From Stenopsyche tienmushanensis (lineage: Eukaryota; Arthropoda; Insecta; Trichoptera; Stenopsychidae), in NCBI GenBank assembly GCA_008973525.1, contig WACJ01000185.1, positions 124,001-188,000 of the forward strand: a stretch of DNA of 64,000 nt. Direction: 5' to 3'. The stretch's first letter is position 1; each line of letters begins with the position of its first letter. Positions 25,441-36,190 of this stretch are shown piece by piece. The position numbers and the translations under genes were made by a program. The notes below the pieces were generated by a model. The model worked only from the letters and a program-made list of their open reading frames with translations, was not told the origin of the DNA and did not search any database.

Positions 25441-25640
25441 GCTATATTTGCTTGTCCGACACTTATTAACGTACAAATCCACGTATCGTCGTAAGATTTA
25501 CGCAAGATACTCTCTCCGTCTCTGTCTCTCTCCAAACTCAACGTGCAAGACACTCTCCGTCTCTGTCTGTCTCCGAGCTTACCTCCTCTTGAACATTTTT
25601 TTTTTGCAAAACCCTCATCTCAACATTTTACGTCGTTCTT
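25441..25640. repeat. CT-rich duplicated tract
   Basis: The block with CTCTCCGTCTCTGTCT occurs twice (about 25507-25530 and 25551-25573), separated by CAACGTGCAAGA. The left part (GCTATATTTGCTTGTCCG) is the inverse of 20761-20779. CTCTCCGTCTCT also occurs at 41964 next to another repeat, so this may be mobile-element sequence. Confidence 0.45.
25583..25618 (-). other. Candidate alternative first coding exon (12 codons)
   Basis: Seen: minus-strand ATG at 25618-25616, the first after an in-frame TAA, followed by 12 open codons (MRVLQKKNVQEE, partly an A10 run) and a strong donor GAG|GTAAGC with GT at 25582-25581. The phase is 0, so it could splice directly to the exon at 240-603. It lies downstream (minus strand) of the GC-rich island at 25806-26480, which could be promoter and 5'UTR. 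Against it: a 12-codon ORF partly made of poly-A and one good donor can occur by chance, and the CT-rich flank at 25500-25570 may belong to a repeat. Confidence 0.2.
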
Positions 25641-25805
25641 GAGACTTAATTTTTTAAACAGATAAACATTTATTGGTCAAATTTTGTCAAGAAAGTCTTC
25701 TGTAAATAATTCTACGAAAATATCTTGTTCAAGTACAGATAATTTTTTTTTTATATTTTCGTGGCCCCAGTTTAACAACCACTTATCTATATTATAACCG
25801 ATTTT

Positions 25806-26480
25806 TTATGGTGGTGAAGCGAACACGAAAGCCCTGCCTGACTTGCGGTGGTCGCTATCTTCGTCGTTGCGACTTGAAGGTCACGTTGTTCGCACGCGCA
25901 CGTTGTTGCAAGAGCACCTCGGCGCGATGTGTGATCGATCGCGGCGCAATCCATAACGATGGTCCCGACCAACGAGTCGGCTGCGATGAACGACGGAACA
26001 CGTTTGTGATTTTATTCGCTCGATGATAGAGGTCGAAATGAAGCAGGTGCTGCAGGTTATTAATAAAACGTCGAACAATAGGCACAACGTTCGGTAGGAG
26101 CGAGCAGGCGATGATCCACTCGAGGATAGACGTTTTGTCAAACCATCATTTCGAACTCAAAATTGGTCTTCATCTCGATGAATTGAGGTTCAAAAATAAT
26201 GAGAGAAACCCTCCATCCCTTTGCGAAGATCTTCCTCAAACGTTGGAGTCGAAGAGCTGGCCGTCCGAGGAGATCCTTCTTCGCTGGGTCTGGGCGCTTT
26301 TTCTTCCCGGCTCAATGTCTTCTATTGCGTTGCAAAATCTCGGCGTTTACTTTGATTTGCTTTGTTATGTTTTGATAATTAAGCTTAATGACTTGCTCTG
26401 ATTACCACCGGGTCTCTTTTTGAAAATCAGTCGCTATTTTGACAGTTGGCGCTCCTTGACAATCTGCCGCTGATGTGATG
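25806..26480. promoter_or_regulatory. GC/CpG-rich island inside the giant intron
   Basis: This stretch has far more CG dinucleotides (TCGCGGCGC, CGCACGCGCACG and similar) than anything within several kb, and overlapping open frames on both strands at 25787-26141 and 26111-26401. None of the translations looks like a known domain; they are Arg/Cys-rich, as expected of GC-rich non-coding DNA read as protein. Such an island in an AT-rich insect intron is most economically an internal promoter, enhancer or 5'UTR exon. The distal part (26440-26520) contains a short inverted motif GGTGTCA/TGACACC that recalls hAT ends, so part could be mobile. Confidence 0.35.
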
Positions 26481-28837
26481 ACACCTCATTGGAGGTCAGA
26501 AGTGGTGTCACCATCCGAGTATTACAACTCCTTTGCAAAAACCTATTCTTGAAAATGGAAAATCTGAATCTGATGGGCTTGCAATTTTCCTAGGATCTCC
26601 TTCCACGTTATAGTGGACATAATTTTTATAGAAGACTTTTCTATTGGAAGAAATTTTCATGTGGTGGTTTCTCATTTGCCTTCAGGGTTTGATTATTTGT
26701 ATAAGAATTTTAAATAGGAGAGAATCTATTTGGGAGAAGCGAAATTATCATTATTTTTAAACTATATTTGTGTTGTTAACTTATGGAAACATTGATAATC
26801 TCCAATTTTTTTAAATCATAATATAATCCAAGGCTTCATAATAAGAATGCAGAATTTAAAATACTCTATTTACACTTGGTTGCTAATAAATTACTCAATT
26901 TTAAGCTATCAATGTTCTAATTTCACGGGGTTTGAAAGTCAAATTTTTTGTATACTTTGTTAGGTACTAAAATTGGAATCTCGACTGATATCAAATCATG
27001 TTTAGTCTAGATATTTGTTTATATCTTTTAAAGGCCAATTGATTATATGCAAGTTGGTTTTGATGGGATATAAAAACAAACACATCAGTGCAGTATCTTG
27101 ATTTGTTCGAATGTAATGCATGTAAAAAATGCAAGCATATTAATAGATTTGTCGCGCATTGAATGGATTGATTTCAAATATCAATATTATTAAATAACAC
27201 AGAATACAGGCAACTTTCGTATCAATTATTATTATGTTTTAATAATTGTTGCAACCGTCTTTCAACGATGAACCAGGAAATCGGGCAGCATCTGGATTGT
27301 ATCGATCTCTCATATTCGCAAGATATTTTTCAATACAAATCCCGATTTAAAACTAATTTATTATACTGACACTTGGTTAAATTTATTAATAATTTCTAAT
27401 CATTTAAATTTTGAAAATGTTACGCTCTTTTTTAAGAATTGTCAAAATTACAGCTGTGAAAATAATTGCAAATTTGTTTTCAGCAGAAAATACTAATTAA
27501 GATCCGTTGAAAATGAATGATTTTTCATACTAGTCAAACGTTTCGAATAACGACCTACTATTGCCACGGAAAGTAGGTTTCGTTTGTGCATTATTTTAGT
27601 GTATTATTATATTTGAATAATGTTTATTAATTGACATTGAGGAAGAAGTCACGAATTAAGTTCTTGTTATTCACTCACGTACACAAACACCTTCAGGCGA
27701 ATCGTAAGATTAACTTTCCACGATACTTAAGGTACATTTTTTATTATTTTTTTCAAAAATCGTGATGCATTCACTGTCGTTGGTAGTATTGCCCTGCCAT
27801 AGTGATTGTTATCTTCATCGACTTTCTCAAAGCTAAGCTGTTAAACGTTTCTTTACATCTATGACGGCTCGGAAAGTTCCCACCGTAGATCTATGAAAGC
27901 TCGTCTTTGACTATCGATCCTTTGTAAAATGCCTTCTGATCGTTGAAGAAACTATTGATTGTGAATAATACATACTATGGTACCAACTGGTGATTTAATT
28001 TGGATGTTTAACAAATATTTGATCCAATAAATCGCGTAAATCTGTTAAAGCAAATTATGGAGATTTGATTGAAAGTAAGAATTAATTCCAATACTTATAA
28101 TCTTAAAGAGCTCACAAAAATCAATTCAAGTTCGCTTCAAGCGTTGAATATCCGGACAATAAGAGTTCATATTATAATTTTATTTAATGGTGAAATAAAA
28201 TACATTTTCTCGTATATAAGATGCAGTTAGATGACCGATTTATTTTTCCTCAATTAGTTGGACAACTTTTTAAATTGTATGCAAAATATATCTACAAGCG
28301 CTAAAAAAGATAACATCGATAATGAAAGCTAAAAAATTATGGCTCCAGAAGCGATTTCAGAATAACATTATTAATAATTGCTCTTTTTCTCATTGAAAAT
28401 GCTTTGGATAGCATATTTAGAACTGTGCTGGGAGATGTTATCAAATTAAAAACAAATACTATAAAGATTACTGATTTGATTTGGTTAGAAGCTTCTTGGA
28501 AGGGTCATATTCTAAAAAAATATTACACAAAGATCAGAATCTTAATCAAAGCTAGTAAGATTGAAGATGATCGAAAATACCTCGAATGACACTATTTTTA
28601 ATAAGATTTTTTAATTGAATTGAAGAATATGCTAGATTGTTTTTCATGATTTGGTTAAAAAACGCGACTTAAAAGCGAACGAGTAATAAAATTTGTATTC
28701 AAATATAGATTTTGAAGTAAAAAAGTCAAAAATCAACAAATTTGGATGATTAGAAGTAATCCATCTTCTCGACTATAGTTTGACCTAATTTTTAGGAAGT
28801 ATAGCGATTAATGAAGTGCGTACAGATGCTTATATGT
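26481..28837. other. Intronic DNA, nothing recognised
   Basis: AT-rich and stop-dense; no repeats matched elsewhere in the window. Confidence 0.45.
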
Positions 28838-29760
28838 AGGGAATCCAATCCCGGTATCCGGGACAGTTTTAAGTGCTCATTAATTCCGGGATTTGTAAAC
28901 GTAATCCCGAAAATTTCGGGATTGAAATTTTTATCTAATAGAAATCGTACACCTCATCAGCACGTTGAAGGTTACTAAATAGAGACATTCTCGCCGAAAT
29001 CTGGACGCTTGGAAACAGTGGCGTAACTGCTAATTGGTGAGCTTAGGTGACACCTAGGGGCAGTAACTGTCTAATCTATGTATACACATATACAGTACAT
29101 ATATGTTTTTCAATTTGTTATATTAACCTTTCCCTACCGATGATGTATTTACTACACCTCGACTCTAATAATGGGAATATCGATATGAAATATAATAGAT
29201 ACGGGGTTCAAGATTTTTGTATTCTTCCGTAATATAATTACAAACCACATCAAAGTATTATAGAATATAAGTATTCATCTGCAGCGACAGAAATTAAAAA
29301 AATGTCGGGAAATCGGGAATTTTGCGGGTTTGGTCCGTGTCTCAGCTGAAAGGAATTTTATCAATCAAATTGATGGTGTTATACGAAAATGGAGGCTCAT
29401 GCTGTCATCAACTCGAACTAGCATTTAAATATCTGATGACGATACCTCCAACGAGTGCTGAGGAGGCTGAGCATGCATTTTCAGCAGCAAGTTGCCTGGC
29501 TTCCAAAATCAGATGTTACTTCGGGCATATTTTCAAAATAATATTTGAATTTTATAGTGTTTTATGTATCTATTTTTGAATTGTATTATCTTTTCTTAAA
29601 TAAATAAAATTCTTTCGACTTCAAGTTACATATTTTGTATATTAAACAAATGGACTTAATAGTATTTTGTGCAATAACGTAATATTTTTTTAAATTAAAA
29701 AAATCTTCGATGGAAGGTGTAAGATCATAAATACGGATTCCGCATTCCCGTAACCAATGT
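28838..29760 (+). mobile_element. Composite hAT-type element relic
   Basis: Starts with TAGGGAATCCAATCCCGGTA and CCGGGATTTGT, typical of one hAT group; a TTCCGCATTCCCG block near 29742-29755 may be the other end. Within it, 28953-29330 is the inverse of about 5460-5815, including a CAGTGGCGTAACTGCTAATT terminus at 29019. The plus strand at 29430-29520 reads LMTIPPTSAEEAEHAFSAAS, the conserved hAT C-terminal dimerisation motif (TSA-SER-FSAAG). Apart from this tail the transposase is lost. Confidence 0.7.
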
Positions 29761-30401
29761 GTTAAGAAGAATTTGAATAAATTTGAAGTCAGCCAGTTTA
29801 AAATATGGCCAATGAAAATTAGATATGGTCGCTTTGGAATTTAATCATAATATTGATAACCGTATATAAACTATTTACAGATTACTTCCTACATGGTTGT
29901 CTACACGTTTTTATCGCATGGTGAGCACTGCATTTTTTTATCAATTTCTCCTCCGGTATGAACTATGCTCCTCTTATGCATTTAATTGATGGAAATCGTT
30001 GAACGATGCCGACTTTCTTTGGTTCGTAGTTAAATATTGAGGCGTCGTGTTATGGTTGCTTCGTTTTTTTTCCAGTTGCAGCGTTGCAATTTTGCGGTCC
30101 ACCGATTTCTTCATACGTGTTGAGTGGGTGGCCATGCACTTACATTGTATCCATATGCTTATGCATGTATGCAATCGTTACTCAAAACATTCCACTAAAT
30201 TCCTGAACGTGTTATATCGATTGAAAGCTACGCACTTTCTTTATATAAATATGCGTACAATATTGGACTTGACCCTTCGGCCATCATACTATGCGACGTA
30301 GTGAATCTATAACATAATCTCATTGTTAAATGATGAGCTTATTTAACTTGATTTTTGGTATTAATTCAATTTGAATGATGTACCTAAATCGAGTTATATA
30401 A

Positions 30402-30530
30402 AGTGATACAGTGGATTAGACCCTGGGCTCATATTATAAAAATTTGGGTTGATATCCTGACTGTGAAAAACATGTTCACCATACCAAAAAAATTAGGAGA
30501 TTTCATGCATTAATATCTCTGATCGATTTC
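30402..30530 (+). repeat. tRNA-derived SINE copy
   Basis: Contains CAGTGGATTAGACCCTGGGC (A-box side), TTGGGTTGATATCC (B-box side, mutated) and the shared CATACCAAAAAAATTAGGAG tail. It abuts a Tigger relic at about 30540. Confidence 0.65.
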
Positions 30531-30539
30531 TGAACTCTT

Positions 30540-30960
30540 CCTTTCTTTCTAATTTCAAAATTTAAAGCATATTATATTCGTCGAACATTTGAAAAAACAT
30601 TAGCATACATCGATCATGATGAAAATTTAGCACTTTCACAAGCCTGGAAAAACTTTTCTATTCGAAATTGTGTCGATATTGTTTCTGCATCCATTAAAGA
30701 AATATTACAATCCACTTTAAATTCTTACTGAAAAAGGCTGTGACCAGAAATAGTCTCTGGATAAAATATTTTACTATCAATAGAAAATGAATACCAAAGG
30801 ACAATACACATTTTTCGTGATATTTATGGAGAAGGTTTTAATGATATGTTGGATTATCGTACGTTGAACGAAGTTGAATTAGTCGAAATATTAAATTAAT
30901 CTACTACAATTAATGACTCAGAAAGCAGTTGCAGCAAAGTAGCTACATGGTTCGCACAAT
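30540..30960 (+). pseudogene. Tigger/pogo transposase C-terminal relic
   Basis: The plus strand reads KFKAYYIRRTFEKTLAYIDH, then LSQAWKNFSIRNCV, then a stop-interrupted segment and SIENEYQRTIHIFRDI, collinear with the minus-strand copy at 5745-6120. An acidic tail LNEVELVEILN follows. Stops interrupt it at several points. Confidence 0.8.
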
Positions 30961-31699
30961 TTTATAACTTTACAAAAATTGTTACATTTCAACCTCAACT
31001 ATATATAATTAAAGTAATAGTGGTGTACCAAATACACATCATCGGTGAGCACGTATTTTAAGCATAAGCTTATTACTGAAATTTTGAAGGCTCAGTTTTC
31101 AAGTTATAGTGCTTTTTAGATGTCATACAATAGCAGATTCGCGCAAATCAACGCCCGATTAAAGTGTGTTGAAAAAATCCAAAATAAATAATTATATTGC
31201 AGTTTAACCAAGTGGATAATATTATACAATAAAAAACATGCTAAACGTTATTTTTAATCAACTTATTTAACATATTGCATGCATACATCACCAATAATTA
31301 ATAAAAATATTATTATATATACATATATATCGAATAGTTCCAAAAGATCAAACATTTGCACAATAAAAATCCGGCAATTTAAAATTTGCACACATATAAA
31401 TATTGTTTGCATATTTTGTGCATATAAATATCAGCCTACCTTTTCAGGTAGCCCTTTTAGTTAGATGGTCCCTTTTTATTACCCATTATTCTAATTTCTT
31501 GCAATAAAGCCACTTTAACATGCACATTTATCATTCCTCGAGGATTTCTGAGGTTATTTTGGAACAAGCAAAAAATTAGCATTTAGTATATCGAAATATG
31601 CAAGAATGCATTTTGTGTTGTGAATGTATCTTTTATTGTTGAAAAATGATGTTCACTGACGGCCAAATACTTACTGTTATTGATAGTTTTGTTGGATTT

Positions 31700-32030
31700 A
31701 TTATAAATATGGACAAACATACAAACATTGATTTTTATATATAAGATTTACTGTAAGTTAATTGTACTATACCTCTATTATTTGAGAAAGTGCAAACAAT
31801 AAGTTGGCAAAGTTTTATCGCAATCGAATGAACGGTATGGCAGCGCATTAAATACGGACAAACAAACAAACATTGATTTTTATATATTAGACTGTATCTA
31901 TGTTACTCGCAAATTTTTTAGCAATAAGTATACGAAGTTTTATTACAATCCAATGAACGATATGACAGCGCATTTCGAACGAACAAACCCCAATTCATTT
32001 TTATATATTAAATTTGTATTGTTTTTATTT
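31700..32030. repeat. Three-unit repeat with ACAAACATTGATTTTTATAT
   Basis: Three units about 115-150 bp long each end with ACAAACAAACATTGATTTTT-type sequence plus a TATATTAGA-like tail, and carry GAACGGTATGGCAGCGCATT upstream. A single inverted copy is at 42925-43060. A retrotransposon or Helitron-type tail is possible; not assigned. Confidence 0.6.
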
Positions 32031-33319
32031 TTTTTCAATTTTTTATTGATTCGCGAGCCATAATTTGATTTTCGCTAATTTTAAAATTATAAAATTTTAA
32101 GCTTGTTAACTTGTTGACTTGGTATTATATTTTGAGTTAAGAACAGTAGTTTCGTCTATTAAAAGTAATAGTATTGAACTTTTTTTTAATGTATCTAAAA
32201 TTATTAAACATAACATAACATTACAGAAACGTTATAGCTTCAATAATACAAATGTCTTTTACTGAAGCTATTGAAGAAATTAATATGCAGGAATTTTTAC
32301 ATGTTCAAAGACGAACTGTGTTTAAATCAAAATTCTCTTTCATCGATTGATTTAAAAAAAAATCAGATTTAAATGACATGATATGTATTAAATTCGACAG
32401 GAATAAAAAGGACCAATTACTATATATGCACTGTAAGAATAGACAATTAGGACAGTTTGTATGCTAGACAAATGGTTGGACAATTGATCAAGGCTCATTA
32501 GGAACCATATCAGAGCATTCATAAAAAAAGACGTAGGATATAATGAACAAGATTAGTTTAGGCTAGAGATGAATTGGTTCATCGGGCAGTTGATGCATGA
32601 GCAACAAAGTATAAATGTGTTCAGATTCAAACAGTTTACACCATACAAAGTGTCCAAAAAACAAACGATCATGATCATTACAAGCGTATATTTGCTTCGC
32701 TGCTGATGGACAATAGCAGTGTCAAAATTATGATTGGATTGGCCAAACCGGATTTCAGAAGGTCGTGACCTAACTCAACAGGGGGACGTTATTTTATTTT
32801 TGAGCGTTGCTACCAATTTCACTATAGTAGCATTTTATGCACGCTATCCTATGATTTTCACAAATCAATCACTCTTATACCTTTCTATTTCAGCAGTGAG
32901 AACTGAAGTAAAAATGATGAAGCAGTGATACTCAAATCTGAAATAATTGGAGTGAAACAAATCATTGATATTCCTTGCATTCATCGAACGTCTCAAATTG
33001 ATTTTGTTACGGCGTATAATATATCTAATCCATGATATTGGTCCAGTTAGCTACGTGCTTATTGAATTAATTATAAGGACAAATACATGATCATAAATTC
33101 TTCAAAACGAGTTCAGTTTCATAATGCAGATTTATTTACATAACATCGATAATGCAACTTCTATGTTAATGTAAGTACGTAACGAATTAAAATTTGCAAC
33201 AAATCGTCACTTAAATTACTTTGATTTTATTCAAAGTGTTTATGTATATTTATCGGCGTCTAAATTGGCAGGATGTTTCAAGGATTATGAATCAGCATTG
33301 TCATCTGTTTTATGGGATG

Positions 33320-33480
33320 AATTGAATTGAGGAAAAGTTGATTTTATGCATTGCATTTGTTAGCTAAAAGATTAAGCTGTGTTTGTGTAATATATAACAA
33401 AATAGGCAAGCTACTGCACACGCACACAACTAATATGCACACGCACAGTAGAGATGGTGCGGCGCATGCGCACTACCAAA
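33320..33480 (-). repeat. GC-tipped dispersed repeat, inverted copy
   Basis: The inverse strand reads CAGTAGCTTGCCTATTTTGT, ATATTACACAAACACAGC and AAAATCAACTTTTCC, as in the copies at 9168, 36045 and 41985. Its outer tip carries a GCGCATGCGC palindrome at 33462-33471 and CA-rich repeats. Confidence 0.75.
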
Positions 33481-33791
33481 TCTATAATATATACTTTATA
33501 TTTTTTACGTAATTTTTAGGATATTATTTCATTACGTACTAAATTTTTAGATAAATGAAGCGCACAACAGGGTATAAACTCTTTGAACTAAATATGTGTA
33601 ATTTTCGGAAATTTTTAAACGACAAATAATTATCGATAAGAAACATTAGTAAAATTCTGAAGGAATAATTTGATCGAAAGTACTAGCATAGAGTGAGATG
33701 CAGAAGTTAACAGTGAGATAGATCGGATGCAGAACGAATTATCATTCTCGTGCAATAGCGCTGTTAATCTGGATAGATTTAATTCACCAGA

Positions 33792-34517
33792 TTAACGGCG
33801 ACATCTTCCGTCTCTCTTTAGACGCAATGTGTTAATTTTAACAGCGCCATCTTCTGTGGTGACGCGTAGAAAGCAGAAGTCGGGATGAGTCGTCGGATAG
33901 CCCTGACAGCGGGAGGGCGTCCTTCCCGCAGCCAGTTCTTTTTCTGGTATAATAAAAAGATTATCAATGACATCGATTATCTGACCAGTGGCGTTATCTA
34001 CCTCGAGTCGATTTTCAGAGAATGAGAAGTAATGGTTTTCAACCTTTTTATTATGACAGAGGATCCGGTTTATTTTTTTTGTATTATATTTGGATAATAT
34101 AAGATTTGCTATAAGTGCTGCGAAGACGATATGCAGACTTACCTGGCCCAATAAGCGAGTATTATCTGCAAATGATGACGCAGAGGAACCCCACGCAAGA
34201 TACTGAAAATGAATCCATAATACTGCTATGTCAATTAATGCATTTAGAGTAGAATGGTCAAATAAATTAAAAACCATGTGCAATCTCTCACACGGGTCGG
34301 TATACTGCATTTTGCGCCCTAAGCCCAGTTGCGCCCGTGGCAGGCGCCTGCTTTGCCAGACCCTAATAAATAGCGTCCTTTGGTATTCATCTTCTATTGA
34401 TGGTAAAAAAAAAAATCTCCAGAGACTACTTCTGGTCACAGCTTTTTCCACCAAGAACTTAAAGTGGATTGTTTTATTTAAATCAAGCGGATGTCCTGAT
34501 GCGTTTTCCAATATCAA
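33792..34517 (-). pseudogene. Chimeric 241-codon ORF built from transposon parts
   Basis: The longest open frame in the window. Its first 50 codons are Tigger transposase (ILENASGHPLDLN, equivalent to the DNAPGHP catalytic motif, then after a deletion VEKAVTRSSLWR and SIEDEYQRT). The next part (VWQSRRLPRAQLGLGRKMQY) is translated hAT-like terminal repeat, the same DNA as at 46050 and 61100 in inverse. The last 110 codons are unrecognised and end in a basic tail (KINTLRLKRDGRCRR). The deletion and non-coding parentage argue against a functional gene, yet the frame has stayed open. Confidence 0.6.
34295..34362 (-). mobile_element. hAT-like terminal repeat, embedded
   Basis: The inverse strand has AAAGCAGGCGCCTGCCACGG and GCGCAAAATGCAGTATACCG, the same terminal block as 46050-46110, 61100-61165 and 62075-62145. 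Confidence 0.7.
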
Positions 34518-34600
34518 TAAAACTTTAAAATTATGTATCCCCCCACAAAACTTGTATACAACTGTGTTATATGAGGTTCGAGTGTACTACAAACGATCCC
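34367..34600 (-). mobile_element. Tigger/pogo relic (DDE core fragment)
   Basis: The minus strand carries KVLLILENASGHP, the region around the second catalytic Asp of DDE_1 transposases (Asp replaced by Glu here: LEN for LDN), followed directly by the C-terminal block seen at 5745-6120. About 300 bp of the usual sequence between them are missing. Confidence 0.7.
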
Positions 34601-34959
34601 GAACGAGTTTCACTTTTCGTGACGTTCAAGCCAATTTGTCCTACTGCGCCTATACAAGTTCAAAAAATAATAATTTATCAAAAGTTTAGAACTCAATCTC
34701 GATAGTATTCATATTTATAATCATCTGATATCTTGATCCCATATATAGATTTCTTTTACGTTGATTTTAAAAAGTTTTGAGCCGATTTTGGATGAATTTT
34801 ATACGTTGATTGATGCATTTTTTGATTTCTTGTTTCAACGAGGGTAATGCAAACATACAAGATGGCATATTTCCATTGTCCACAAAGCCTTCATTGCTTT
34901 TGCTTTATATCAACTCTCTTTATGAATATGAATCAAATATAAAAACGATATTGAAAATA

Positions 34960-35000
34960 TTTAGAGGCGTCCTCTCAACTGCTAAATCCGCCACTGCACG
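34960..35000 (-). mobile_element. hAT-like end CAGTGGCGGATTTAG
   Basis: Minus-strand CAGTGGCGGATTTAGCAGTT followed by GAGAGGACGCCTCTAAA. A similar single end (CAGTGGCGGATCTGGGT) is at 45536-45556. No transposase adjacent. Confidence 0.4.
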
Positions 35001-35699
35001 GATGACATGTAATTTGTATACGATGCACTTGTATGATGTGATGGCCCGATGACCATGCCGAAAGGAGTGGTATGTGGAATTGTTGGGAACCTCTGAATAA
35101 ATTGCTTTCAAATAGCTCTCCAATGAACCCATCGAACAATTCAATTGATCGACTGTGATTTGCATTCTCAACAGCTGTGAATGGAAGAGGTTCGTCATTC
35201 AGTGTTTGTTCGACAAATGTAAAAATAGCAGTCAAACCCGATGCAGAAGTTCATTGTTGCAATTGAATCCGACTGATTTGGATCGATATTGATCGGTATG
35301 CAATTTCTGCATTGATTGCAATTTACAGCTCAAAGAGAAAACGACTGATTTAGTACGTTTATCTGATATTCTGTTGATATACCTACTAAGTTAAAGCATT
35401 TAAATTAAATACGAATCTCAGTTTACCTTTAATCTAAAGGTGGTATCTCGATGTTTTTAGATGGTTGACAATAATTTAACATCAAACTGAAATTAGCTTC
35501 ATTGTTGACTACTGAAAGTGCTAGATAACAACTGCACGATTCATCAATATGCATTTGCTAGTAAAACTCTTTTAGCTTCCATGTAAAAAGTGCTTGACTC
35601 TTCGATAAAAATTGTAAATTATATCAAATCTGTCGCTTTCAACACTCTTCTATTTAAATAGCTCTGATGAGGCTTGAATTCTGAACATTCTTTTAAATG

Positions 35700-35900
35700 A
35701 TACTATGGAAGGAAATGTTGTCAATCGTGTCTTTAATTTATAAGATGATAACAAGTTTTTCTTGTAAATACCATAGAAATATGACCTGATGGCATACTTT
35801 AATTACAGAATTTTGAAAAGGGGGTTCTTTAACGAATATTTTACGGGTAAAGTGCAAGAAAAGCAAAGACACATTATTTGTACATCGAAATCTATAGATA
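35700..35900 (+). pseudogene. hAT/ZBED-type transposase fragment, copy 1
   Basis: The plus strand reads GNVVNRVFNL, a stop, then DDNKFFL and KYDLMAYFNY, resembling the LSRGNVL-RVFELREEV-FF segment of ZBED/SCAND3-like hAT transposases. It is closely matched by 55000-55290. Confidence 0.5.
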
Positions 35901-36044
35901 AACTTAATGAGAGTCTGAGAAATATTTGAATTATTTGTATAAATAGAAATGGAATTTTAGTAATTCTTATCTGGATTTACTGAAAAGAAATTGATACAGA
36001 TACTATTACTGTTTTATTTTTGCATACTTATGAAAATTTGTTAA

Positions 36045-36190
36045 CCACTATACTAGTAGCAAGCCTATTTTATTATATATTACACAAATATAGTTTAATC
36101 TTTTAACTAACAGTTTTCGTTAACAAATGGATAAAAGCAATGTACAAAATCAACTTTTTCTAGAAGCTAAGAAGTTTCACTTCATAAGTA
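36045..36190 (+). repeat. GC-tipped dispersed repeat, copy 3
   Basis: Same order as 9168-9305: AGTAGCAAGCCTATTTTATT, ATATTACACAAATATAG, AACAAATGGATAAAAGCAAT and CTAGAAGCTAAGAAGTTTCA. The GC-rich tip is missing here. Confidence 0.8.

Noticed and set aside
25787..26141. Overlapping ORFs in the GC island as proteins
   Set aside because: Four overlapping frames on both strands with Arg/Cys-rich, motif-free translations; better explained by GC composition.
34228..34689. 153-codon plus-strand ORF as a gene
   Set aside because: Antisense to the Tigger/hAT chimera; the encoded text comes from terminal repeats.
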